From Euryarchaeota archaeon UBA105 (GTDB lineage: Archaea; Thermoplasmatota; Poseidoniia; Poseidoniales; Thalassarchaeaceae): a stretch of 10,492 nucleotides of DNA. Positions 1 through 7,900 of the stretch are shown here, piece by piece (position 1 is the first letter of the stretch; the number at the start of each line of letters is the position of its first letter). The notes below the pieces were generated by a model that was given only the letters and a program-made list of their open reading frames with translations, was not told where the DNA came from and did no database searches. The stretch spans positions 1 through 10,492 of the forward strand of contig DALV01000036.1 in assembly GCA_002496905.1 (NCBI GenBank), written 5' to 3'. The position numbers and the translations under genes are program-made.

Positions 1-33
1 CCTCTGCCCCCACCATAAAACTCAGCGAGCTCT

Positions 34-46
34 TACCTATTATCTT
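34..46. promoter_or_regulatory. AT-rich TATA-like element between a possible divergent gene pair
   Basis: The bases around 38-44 read TATTATC on the + strand and GATAATA on the - strand, the only AT-rich box near the start of the protease. It lies about 27-33 bases upstream of ATG 71 (+). It also lies about 22-28 bases upstream of an ATG on the - strand (complement of 14-16) that would open a gene running off the left edge. Both spacings suit archaeal leaderless transcripts. A second candidate, CATAAAA at 14-20, is also present. Read by eye only; no consensus search was run. Confidence 0.3.
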
Positions 47-70
47 CAGATTCATTATGTGGTGGGATTG

Positions 71-2227
71 ATGAAGTACGGCGGTTCGTCTCGCTCAATG
101 GATAGTAGGTCGGTTGCAGTAGCGCTGGTGCTCATTCTATTATCTCCACTTGTTGGAAGTATTGCGGCCCCTAGTGGAAATTCTAAACATACTCCATTGG
201 ACCCAACAGGATTTCAATTAATTGAAGAAGGGCTTACAACTGAAATTCCGATTCAGGAACCAATTTGGTGGGATTCCAACCTAAATTGGTGGGAGCACAC
301 TTCATTGGATTCAGATCGTAATCGAATCCACGACTCATTACAATTAGCAATAGGTCCTGTAAATGTCGGTTTATCCTATTCCCGCGAGGTTACAAATGTG
401 GACAAAGAAACATTGGAAAATCTGGGTTTTGTTGTCCACATTGAATTACCTATAGTAGACGCATTATTGCTTGGAGATGTCGATGCAAGTAAAGTTTGGC
501 AATTAGCAGAATTGGATGGCGTAGTTATGGTAGAGAGATATGGCTCTCTAATTTTCTATGGAGATGTTCAAACTCCCGCAGTGAAAGCGATGAATTCTTC
601 AGAATATCCGATTGGAGCATGGGATTTTGGAGTAACCGGTAAAGGAATTAACATCGCGATGGTAGATACTGGTGTCGACAACGAACATCCAGGACTCAAT
701 ACGAAATTTATAGCCGGATATGATGCTGTTTGCTTCGTACATTCAGACCCACAGTGCATCCTTGCAGGAGGCCGGGAAGATGATGGTTCATTCGATCCTG
801 ATGATGGTAATCAGCACGGGACTGCGTGTATGGGCATGGCTAGTGCAACAGGTATTGAGGCGGATGGCTCCCAATCCGATTTCTACGGTTCAGCACCAGA
901 TGCTGGCTTAGTAGACGTACGAATAGGGACAGATGTTGGCGCGGGGCCATTCGAAAATTATCTTCTCGAACAGGAATTTTACGAATCAGCCATGAATGGC
1001 CTACAGTGGATTATCGACCATCGAGATGATGCGTGGCCTGGAGTAGAAGAAGAGAGTTATGGAATCGACATAATCTCTCTTTCTTGGGGAATAACCAGCC
1101 ATGAGAACGGGGGTTCGGATGGAACTGACATGCATAGTAGAATTCTCGATGAAGCCATGGAATTAGGAGTGGCGGTTTCTAACGCCGCGGGTAATGACGG
1201 CGAGGACAATGATGGACTATCAGGAATGAGCGCATCTTCTCTTTCAATCACTGTGGCATCAACCGATGATCAGAATACTGTTGATAGATCTGACGACACC
1301 ATTGCTGGATATTCATCCAGAGGGCCTCGTAAGGACAATGGTGATGGTAATCCGGTGAACGAATTAATTCCAGAAATTAGTGCACCGGGTACTAATATAA
1401 TTCAAGCCGAGGGGTGTGTGTCGAGTGGAGGCTGCAATAATTTCCTAGGTGGAGATGCATCCCAGAACACCTACACTGGAAGAGGTAGTGGAACCTCTTA
1501 TGCGGCTCCAGCGGTAACTGGAATCGTAGCATTGGTTTGGGAGGCAAACGAAAACCTGACCCCATTACAAATCAAAGAAGTTCTCAAACATACATCTGAA
1601 TTACGGGGAGAAGCCAGCGCCCCAGAAGTCGACCCATATTGGAATAGAGAATTCGGATATGGTATGGTCGATGCTTTGGCCGCTGTTCAACTTGCAATTT
1701 TCCTTAGAGACAGTGGACAAACTCCACTAATTAAACCAACATTACAGAATCACAAACTCAATCTTTCCTCGGGTGAGGTGATCAATATGACAGGTCATGC
1801 TTGGGGTCAAGAAGGAAGCATTGAGCGCGTAGAATATCGAATTGATGGCGGAGAATGGATGGAGACAACTTACTCCGCCACTCCAAGTGAGGTAGGTGCT
1901 CTAACTCCGTTCTTTTGGCACATTCTATTGGATCCAGATAAACTGACATCAGGCAATCATACAGTTGAGGTTCATGCAGTTGCAGGTGCTATGCATTCAC
2001 TACCGGTATTCTTCGAAATCGAGGGTACAGGTTCTTCTTCTGAATCACTAGCAATCCCACCAATCGCAATTGGAATTGTTGTTATCGTTGCATTGGCCTG
2101 GGTCGCTTCATTGGTTCTAATCAGAATGCGTTCAGATGATGAGATTGAGACTATGATTAACAATATTCGAAATCGAAATGAGATTGAGGAAGTTGTAGAA
2201 GCAGAGTTACTCGACTCTGAAAATTAA
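71..2227 (+). CDS. Membrane-anchored, secreted subtilisin-like serine protease (peptidase family S8)
   Basis: Extracellular endopeptidase of the subtilase fold. Numbered from ATG 71 (718 aa), a hydrophobic signal peptide spans about 13-33. An EF-hand-like loop (DxDxN...D) sits at 80-88, and a beta-alpha-beta region of inhibitor I9 propeptide type at about 93-167 ends in the typical DGVVMVERYG. In the catalytic domain (about 184-545) Asp199 is in MVDTGVD, His249 in NQHGTA, oxyanion Asn375 in NAAGND and Ser476 in GTSYAAP, so the triad is intact. An Ig-like domain follows (about 555-652), then one transmembrane helix (about 660-684) and a short charged cytoplasmic tail, so the active domain faces outside. 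Cys221/Cys229 and Cys449/Cys455 could form two short disulfide loops. Start choice: GTG 59 and GTG 62 are in frame upstream, and ATG 98 would leave a cleaner signal peptide. ATG 71 is preferred because GGTGGG lies 4 bases before it and the spacing from the TATA-like element fits. Substrate unknown. Confidence 0.93.
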   Translation: MKYGGSSRSMDSRSVAVALVLILLSPLVGSIAAPSGNSKHTPLDPTGFQLIEEGLTTEIPIQEPIWWDSNLNWWEHTSLDSDRNRIHDSLQLAIGPVNVGLSYSREVTNVDKETLENLGFVVHIELPIVDALLLGDVDASKVWQLAELDGVVMVERYGSLIFYGDVQTPAVKAMNSSEYPIGAWDFGVTGKGINIAMVDTGVDNEHPGLNTKFIAGYDAVCFVHSDPQCILAGGREDDGSFDPDDGNQHGTACMGMASATGIEADGSQSDFYGSAPDAGLVDVRIGTDVGAGPFENYLLEQEFYESAMNGLQWIIDHRDDAWPGVEEESYGIDIISLSWGITSHENGGSDGTDMHSRILDEAMELGVAVSNAAGNDGEDNDGLSGMSASSLSITVASTDDQNTVDRSDDTIAGYSSRGPRKDNGDGNPVNELIPEISAPGTNIIQAEGCVSSGGCNNFLGGDASQNTYTGRGSGTSYAAPAVTGIVALVWEANENLTPLQIKEVLKHTSELRGEASAPEVDPYWNREFGYGMVDALAAVQLAIFLRDSGQTPLIKPTLQNHKLNLSSGEVINMTGHAWGQEGSIERVEYRIDGGEWMETTYSATPSEVGALTPFFWHILLDPDKLTSGNHTVEVHAVAGAMHSLPVFFEIEGTGSSSESLAIPPIAIGIVVIVALAWVASLVLIRMRSDDEIETMINNIRNRNEIEEVVEAELLDSEN

Positions 2228-2256
2228 CACCAAAAATAATTTATGTTAATTTCTCA

Positions 2257-2283
2257 CCTTATATTACGAATCCGAAGGATTCG
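2257..2283 (+). promoter_or_regulatory. TATA-like box and inverted repeat upstream of the aminotransferase
   Basis: CTTATATTA (about 2258-2266) is a good TATA-like box. Immediately after it lies a perfect inverted repeat: CGAATCC (2267-2273), loop GAA, GGATTCG (2277-2283). With usual archaeal spacing, transcription would begin near 2285-2292. The repeat would then sit between the TATA box and the start site, where a bound repressor would block initiation. Alternatively it is a 3' hairpin of the protease mRNA, but no T-rich tract follows it. Confidence 0.45.
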
Positions 2284-2323
2284 AGGGTGTTAGTTCAAAT
2301 GCTCATTCTATCCTCCGTAGGTC

Positions 2324-3472
2324 ATGGTGCGGTTTTCGGAACGGGCGAACAGCATACGTCCAACTGGAGTTCGCCGTATGTTCGACATGGCCGGCGATGA
2401 TTCGGTTCAATTTGGTTTAGGAGAACCGGACTTCCAGCCGCCTGATTTGGCCATAGATGCTTTCGAAAAAGCAATGCGAGAAGGCCGCAACAAATATACA
2501 ACAACTGCAGGCCTACCTCAATTGAGACAAAAGATAGCTGAAACATGGCACTATCTTTCTCCAGAACTTGATGAAACTAATGTCTGCATTACAATGAGCG
2601 GAACAAATGCATTACTGGACATTTTCCTCGCACTAGTCGACCCTGGAGATGAAGTATTAATTCCAGAACCCTACTTTCCATTATACCCTCCAGATGTGGT
2701 GATTTGTGGAGGTCAACCCTCGCTTTATCCCTGCAGGTTTGAAAATGGATTTGTGCCGAAGATTGAGGATTTAGAGGAACGAGTAAATGAAAATACTGTA
2801 GCAATTTTGTATAATTTCCCAAGCAATCCGACAGGCGGAAATGTCACCTCGGAAGAACGTGATGAATTACTTGCTTTTGCAGAGCGAAATGATCTATGGG
2901 TAATTACCGATGAAGTCTATGACAGAATAGTCTACGATTCTGAACATGTTTCCTTCCTTGGAGCTGGTTATGACAAAGTCATAATGATAAATTCCTTCTC
3001 CAAAACCTTCGCAATGACGGGTTGGAGAATTGGATACATCCTTTCTGAAAATTTAGAGGCGATGAGTCACATAACTAAGATGCAGTATTATGTCACAGCT
3101 TGTAGTAATGATGCTATGCAATATGCTGTCTTAGAAGCGATGGAAAAGGCTCCAGACTATCCCGCAAAAATGTGTCAAGAATTCAAGGCCAGAAGAGATC
3201 TAATTTGTGATAGGCTAAACGCAATGGAAGGAGTTTCTTGTCATATTCCAACTGGAGCATTCTATGTGTTTCCTAAGGTCGAGGTGCCAGGAATGAACAG
3301 TGAAGAGATCGCAATGGCACTTCTCGAAGGAGGGGTTCTTTGTAGTCCAGGTTCAGCTTTTGGTGAGGCTGGAGAAGGGCACCTTAGATTTGCATACACC
3401 ATCGGTCGAGTAGACATCTCAAGAGGCATGGATCGAGTTGAGAAGGTCTTAGCAGAGCTTCGTGACAATTGA
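2324..3472 (+). CDS. PLP-dependent class I/II aminotransferase (aspartate/aromatic aminotransferase-like)
   Basis: Cytoplasmic fold-type I PLP enzyme that transfers an amino group between an amino acid and a 2-oxo acid. At 382 aa it has the usual family length. Visible motifs: GEPDF (33-37), substrate-facing; SGTNALLD (92-99), phosphate region; NFPSNPTGG with Asn168; TDEVYD with Asp196 (pairs with the pyridine nitrogen) and Tyr199; SFSKTFAMTGWRIGY with the Schiff-base Lys227; and GHLRFAY with the carboxylate-binding Arg355. All key residues are present, so it should be active. The substrate cannot be read from these motifs; aspartate, aromatic or alanine-type activities are all possible. ATG 2324 is the first start, with GTG 2327 next; neither has a clear Shine-Dalgarno. 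The gene probably shares its transcript with the small membrane protein 12 bases downstream. Confidence 0.93.
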   Translation: MVRFSERANSIRPTGVRRMFDMAGDDSVQFGLGEPDFQPPDLAIDAFEKAMREGRNKYTTTAGLPQLRQKIAETWHYLSPELDETNVCITMSGTNALLDIFLALVDPGDEVLIPEPYFPLYPPDVVICGGQPSLYPCRFENGFVPKIEDLEERVNENTVAILYNFPSNPTGGNVTSEERDELLAFAERNDLWVITDEVYDRIVYDSEHVSFLGAGYDKVIMINSFSKTFAMTGWRIGYILSENLEAMSHITKMQYYVTACSNDAMQYAVLEAMEKAPDYPAKMCQEFKARRDLICDRLNAMEGVSCHIPTGAFYVFPKVEVPGMNSEEIAMALLEGGVLCSPGSAFGEAGEGHLRFAYTIGRVDISRGMDRVEKVLAELRDN

Positions 3473-3475
3473 GAT

Positions 3476-3480
3476 GGTGA
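3476..3480 (+). promoter_or_regulatory. Ribosome binding site that decides a TTG start
   Basis: GGTGA, complementary to the archaeal 16S rRNA 3' end, lies 4 bases before TTG 3485 and just after the aminotransferase stop (3470-3472). No ATG, GTG or other TTG occurs in this frame between that stop and TTG 3485. The signal therefore supports a real, translationally coupled small gene. Confidence 0.7.
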
Positions 3481-3484
3481 AACT

Positions 3485-3706
3485 TTGTCTGGAATCAGCA
3501 TACTCCTTCACTTTGTTATTGGATTCACAATTTTTTCCTTTGGCTCTGGCAAGATGGATTACAAGCTGGTACTTGGATTAGCAATTTTTGCCGCAATTGG
3601 GCTATACATTGCCGGACCCCACCCATTCCTTTTCGGAATGATTTTGGCTACCGGATGGTGTTTCCTTAACACGGGCGTTGAGAGGATTTTTCCAATCGTA
3701 GATTAG
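3485..3706 (+). CDS. Small hydrophobic membrane protein, 73 aa, unknown function
   Basis: Not recognised. Nearly the whole chain is hydrophobic, with probable membrane segments at about 3-20, 28-44 and 48-62 separated by short polar turns (SGKMDYK and GPHP). There is no signal-peptidase site, metal motif or cysteine pair; the only Cys is Cys59. It starts at TTG behind a perfect GGTGA, 12 bases after the aminotransferase stop, so it is probably co-transcribed with that gene. A shorter form from ATG 3554 would lose the first helix and has no ribosome site. Its TAG stop overlaps the stop of the convergent membrane protein by a few bases. Both the SD and the tight packing argue that it is a gene and not chance. 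Confidence 0.7.
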   Translation: MSGISILLHFVIGFTIFSFGSGKMDYKLVLGLAIFAAIGLYIAGPHPFLFGMILATGWCFLNTGVERIFPIVD

Positions 3707-4821
3707 TCATCAAATAATCCAAATGGCAAATCAATCATGCGACTTTCATCTTCATTCGATTCATTATCGGATTCATCGCTCTCTGTAGGATTGGTAGTGC
3801 GACGCCATGGTGGAAATTCTTCAGAGATTTCATCTGAACTCTGCGTATCTATGTTGGTTGAACTTTCCTCTTCCAGCAAATTTTGGTTCAGGTTCTCAAG
3901 TTTCTCTTCTGGGTCTTGCATCCAATCGGGCATATCATGTGCTCCAGCGAGGACTGAAATGGTAGTAAAAACGGCAACAGGAAGAACAGAAATAGCCACG
4001 AGAAAATCAATTATTGCTGCATCTGGAATTTGGTCTGCTGGCATAATTGATTTCATTAAAACAGCCTCAAGTTGAACATTATGCCAGGCTTGATAATCCA
4101 CGTCAAGTCTCTCCAGCGATAACTGTAGCATGACTCTTGCAATAATCCAGAAAATAATGATAGGAAGTATCCAAGAAAATTTTGAGATTCTTGCGAGAAT
4201 TTTTCTAAAATAAGCGGCTATTCCAATTAGATGCCTTGAGTAAATAGGCTGTATTCTGAGCCCAAACCAAAGAGCGATGAAATAACCAACCATGCCCAAT
4301 TCAAATGCACGTTCGGGTTCAACAAACCTTTCAGGTATGCCCTCCATAATTACCAGAGGAATTGCGATTAATGCAACCTGAATCGGGATGGCTAGAATTT
4401 GTAATCCTCCATGGATTGAAAACAAATCATATGTGTCGGTTCTACTACTTACCAAACGTGCCATTTTACCATAGGGGCTTCTTTGTAAATTTAGTCTCGC
4501 TCTATCAATTAACTCAGGTGTATTGACGTTCCTTCTTAGGCCTAGAACCGTCAACCAACCTCCCCTGTCTGCAACGCTTGCCGGAGAATATGCGCCAGCA
4601 ATAAGGGCCAATAGTAATGAAAGTGAACCATACATTAATCCAGCAACAATGATCCAATCTAGAGCCGCCAAATCGATGTCAAATGAGAGTTGGTCCCCTT
4701 CGTTATTTATCGATAATAGATAAGTCAGTGAAAATCCAATAATCGGTGCAATTGTGACTTGTCCGAGAACAATGATGGCTAGAACAAAGCGTGGGAATAA
4801 GGGGTTTGCACGCCTAGCCAT
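3703..4821 (-). CDS. Polytopic membrane protein with acidic C-terminal tail, unknown function
   Basis: Not recognised. Numbered from the ATG at 4821 (372 aa), about six membrane helices lie at 11-37, 54-78, 139-161, 172-194, 214-235 and 268-292. A basic N-terminus (MARR) and an even helix count place both ends in the cytoplasm. The loop at about 79-138 is basic and holds GLRRN and RARLNLQRSPYGKMARL. The last ~80 residues are polar and acidic, rich in Ser, Glu, Asp and Asn, and probably disordered, ending DLPFGLFDD. No transporter signature, catalytic motif or nucleotide-binding loop is visible. Start choice: an in-frame ATG at 4848 would add nine residues (MLTSRCDGH). The later ATG is preferred because it gives a normal basic-then-hydrophobic N-terminus and lies about 25 bases after a CTTATG box. 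It converges on the 73-aa gene with overlapping stops and is divergent from the large surface protein. Confidence 0.8.
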   Translation of the reverse strand: MARRANPLFPRFVLAIIVLGQVTIAPIIGFSLTYLLSINNEGDQLSFDIDLAALDWIIVAGLMYGSLSLLLALIAGAYSPASVADRGGWLTVLGLRRNVNTPELIDRARLNLQRSPYGKMARLVSSRTDTYDLFSIHGGLQILAIPIQVALIAIPLVIMEGIPERFVEPERAFELGMVGYFIALWFGLRIQPIYSRHLIGIAAYFRKILARISKFSWILPIIIFWIIARVMLQLSLERLDVDYQAWHNVQLEAVLMKSIMPADQIPDAAIIDFLVAISVLPVAVFTTISVLAGAHDMPDWMQDPEEKLENLNQNLLEEESSTNIDTQSSDEISEEFPPWRRTTNPTESDESDNESNEDESRMIDLPFGLFDD

Positions 4822-4947
4822 ATGGCCGTCGCACCTTGAGGTCAACATAAGGCCTTCATAGATTGAACAACATTAGCTACCCGTTCCTAAACACCTCAAC
4901 GATTCACCAATAAATAGTCTAATGCCGCCCGAAGGGCGGCGCACGCT
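4822..4947. promoter_or_regulatory. Divergent promoter region
   Basis: This spacer separates the - strand membrane protein from the + strand surface protein. For the + gene, AATAAATA (about 4909-4916) is a TATA-like box whose expected start site is near 4937, giving a leader of about ten bases before GTG 4948. For the - gene, the complement of 4846-4855 reads AGGCCTTATG, placing a CTTATG box about 25 bases before the ATG at 4821. A strong inverted repeat at 4924-4940 lies on the surface-protein side. Confidence 0.45.
4924..4940. repeat. Perfect 7-bp inverted repeat with GAA loop
   Basis: GCCGCCC (4924-4930), loop GAA (4931-4933), GGGCGGC (4934-4940): an all-GC perfect stem. It lies directly downstream of the AATAAATA box and 7 bases before GTG 4948. 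That overlaps the predicted transcription start of the surface protein, which suits an operator or a 5' leader hairpin. Its loop and core (CCGAAGG) match the repeat at 2267-2283 upstream of the aminotransferase, though the outer stem bases differ. Confidence 0.7.
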
Positions 4948-7900
4948 GTGACCGAACCTTCATACCCGAACCGATATCGCAGAACTTTGTTATCCATGCG
5001 TAATCTGTCACCTCTAGCCCTATTTGCCATTCTTATGGTGACGAGCCTTTCGCCATTGGCGTTTAGTCCGACACTGGAGCATAATTCTACTCGAGAAGTG
5101 TCTCCTAGAGCATTGATTGATTTCGAAGTTTCTGATATCGAATTAGGTAACGGTTCATTGCAGGCACGTGAATGGGTAAACCCAGATGGCAGCATTGTGC
5201 AGTATGTTATGAGAGATGAATTGATTCAAATTAATGTCACATTTACTCAGGCAGGAACATCCGGTCAACCGGCCAGTGCAATTGGAAAAATGCAAATTTG
5301 GCACCCTGTTGGAGTAATGGTAGCAGAATGGTCAGTGAACATGACTCTATCGGGAGCCCAGTCATTCAGAGCCGAATTTTATTGGACTCCAACTGCTGCT
5401 CAGAGTTACCTCGACGATGATGGATATCTGCTTGGAGGAATTATCCTCAGAGGAATTGTCGATGGTGGGCTTGCAGATGACAATTACGACAATAACCAAT
5501 TCGACCGCTTGATGCCGGTTGCGATTTGGAACGATCCTATGGAAAACGGAATTTGTGGTGATGTTGATGGAGATGGCACTATTGATTGTCCAAATCAACT
5601 AAGCTACAACAATCCTACATGGGTAGGTGCTGGGTATGATACAGATGGCTCACTTTCAGATGACCCCGATTATTACGGCCACTGGAGAATGGAAAATGCA
5701 TCAAGCGCCGTAGGCGAAAGACATTGGAGAGTATCTAGGCCAGGCGCCGATTATGCCAGTAACAGGATGGACAGGCTTTGGTGGGGTTGGTTAACTCCGT
5801 TCGACTCCTGTGAGGACCCAGGTCACGGATTAGGGAGTGGAACTTACGACTCTACAGTCTCAACAATTTATGCCAACTATTTCTGCCGGGCCCGAATTCG
5901 TGGATTCGATTACCTGAATTTGCAATTAGTCACTAATGCTTGGGGTAGTATGGGTCAAGGAGACACTGTTAGATTAGAGGCAGATGCAGGGAATGAGGAA
6001 TTCTACAACTACTCCGCAATGCCATTGTCAACCACTTTTGGAAACTGGACTCAACTAGTATGGAACATGACAGACGTTCACCCAACAGGTGATTACACCT
6101 TGGCTTTCAGATTTGATTCAGATTCATCAGTCGCAACCCAAGGAATCCATCTCGACGGTTTCATCCTCTTTGGAATACAAAGAGTTCCTGAGTATACTCT
6201 CGACGTTGAATGTGACGATCCTCTTCCCAATGCATACATTGTGATTCCTGCAGACCCTACTCCTCCTACATTGGGTTGTACTGTGAAGAACAATGGATAC
6301 GTAGATATTACACTTCGAGTTTACACCGACGTTTCCAATCAATCTTGGATGTGGGATTTCCCACTCAGAATCGATTCTAACCATCCAACAGATTTCGATA
6401 ACAACGTTGTGACAAAGAACATCAAACCTTTGGAAACCATGGATTTGTGGGTCAACCTTACAATTCCTGATGGGGCAACAGTACAAGAGGTAGATTGGTA
6501 TGTTCATATCGGCGACGGAATAACGAATTTTTCCAAATGGACGATAAATCTTCCAGTTGACGTAACGGCTTCGTATTCCTCTTATCTTACTCAAAAGACA
6601 TTGGAAAATCCTGCAATAACGTTACTTCCCGGAGAAACTGGTGATGTAGTTATGACTCTAAAGAATACAGGAAACCAAAGGGCGATTTGGAATCTAGGAG
6701 GTACATTTGCCGACAATCGTTGGAGCGCATCCAATCTTGTTTGGACAAATGAAACCGGAGTTGAGATAACAAGTATCGAGATGGATTTGAATGAAAAATT
6801 GGAATTGAATGCTCGTATTACATCTCCAGATGAAATAACTCCAGGGACATATGCAATAACCCTGATCGCTAGTGGTAGAGCTCCTGCGAATTTCCAAACT
6901 GAATGGACAATTCATGTGGAAGTTCCGATAGACCATGACTTGAGACTAGTTCCACAAATTAGGGAAATGATAGCGCCTTCTGATGGGGCTTTACGCTGGA
7001 TAGAAATTCAATTGGTAAATGATGGTAATTCCGAAGAGGCCTTTGATTTGTCAATCGCCGCTGATTGGCGCCTTGGATTGGAGATGAATGCTGAACAAAC
7101 CCTCGGAATAGATCCATTCGGAGGCGATACAAGCGTCCTGTTGATGTTCCCAATGCCGTATGGAATAGAAAACGAAACCTACCAAATTTGGGTCCATGCA
7201 ACAAGCCAAATTAACCCAGAATACCAAAGAAGCGTGCAACTTTTGCTAACCGTTCCTGAAACATATCTCATCGAAGTGCCAGATTTAGATTTGACCAATG
7301 AAGTGTACCGTGCAGGTGATGATGCCAGAACAATGCGATGGGAGGTTTGGAACAATGGAAACATGCCTGACAAGTTCACGATTTCCTTCGATAAGAGTCA
7401 TGAGGATATCACAGTCTTCGCTACTGGGCTAAACAATGGCAAGACGGATTGGATACAGCCAGGTTCATCAGTCAATCTTACTGTAAGTTATGCCTTTGAC
7501 CAAGGCGCGGATGGTGATAGAACAGTCACTCTGATTGCCGAAAGTCAACAAGCAGGAACAGTAGGCCAAACGGTTTCGGCTGAAGGTGAAGCAGACTTCA
7601 AGGTTGGACAAGTCGGTTGGCTTCTTGTCACCCCTCCAGCAGGTATAGTGATCGAAGATAAGGGAGAAGTCACCTTAGAATTCGTAGTGATGAATCTCAA
7701 TCCTTCATCAGAGCAATTAATGCGAGCAGATATCGACAGGATTTCTGAGCCAGACTTGTTCTTTAATGTCGAGGACGTGCGTGTAGACAGTGAGGATCGA
7801 GATTTTGTTCTCCCTGCAAATGCAACAAAGATTGTCACAGTAACGGTTGACCTAAATCAACAAAATCTTGATAATTTGGCAGAAAATACGATGACCTTCA

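Noticed and set aside
3737..4075. 112-residue open frame on + strand antisense to the polytopic membrane protein
   Set aside because: Ser-rich low-complexity translation caused by reading the complement of the acidic tail; the - strand frame has clear membrane helices and a sensible start.
4896..5195. 99-residue - strand open frame over the divergent promoter
   Set aside because: It covers the TATA-like box, inverted repeat and signal peptide of the surface protein, and has no supporting start signal or domain.
5560..5586. DVDGDGTID loop as a dockerin (cellulosome) domain
   Set aside because: Only one calcium-type loop is present and no second dockerin repeat or F-hand follows; it is better read as an isolated calcium-binding loop.
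6127..6594. 155-residue open frame on - strand inside the surface protein gene
   Set aside because: No recognisable domain, no ribosome site, and it lies wholly opposite a long, coherent secreted-protein frame.
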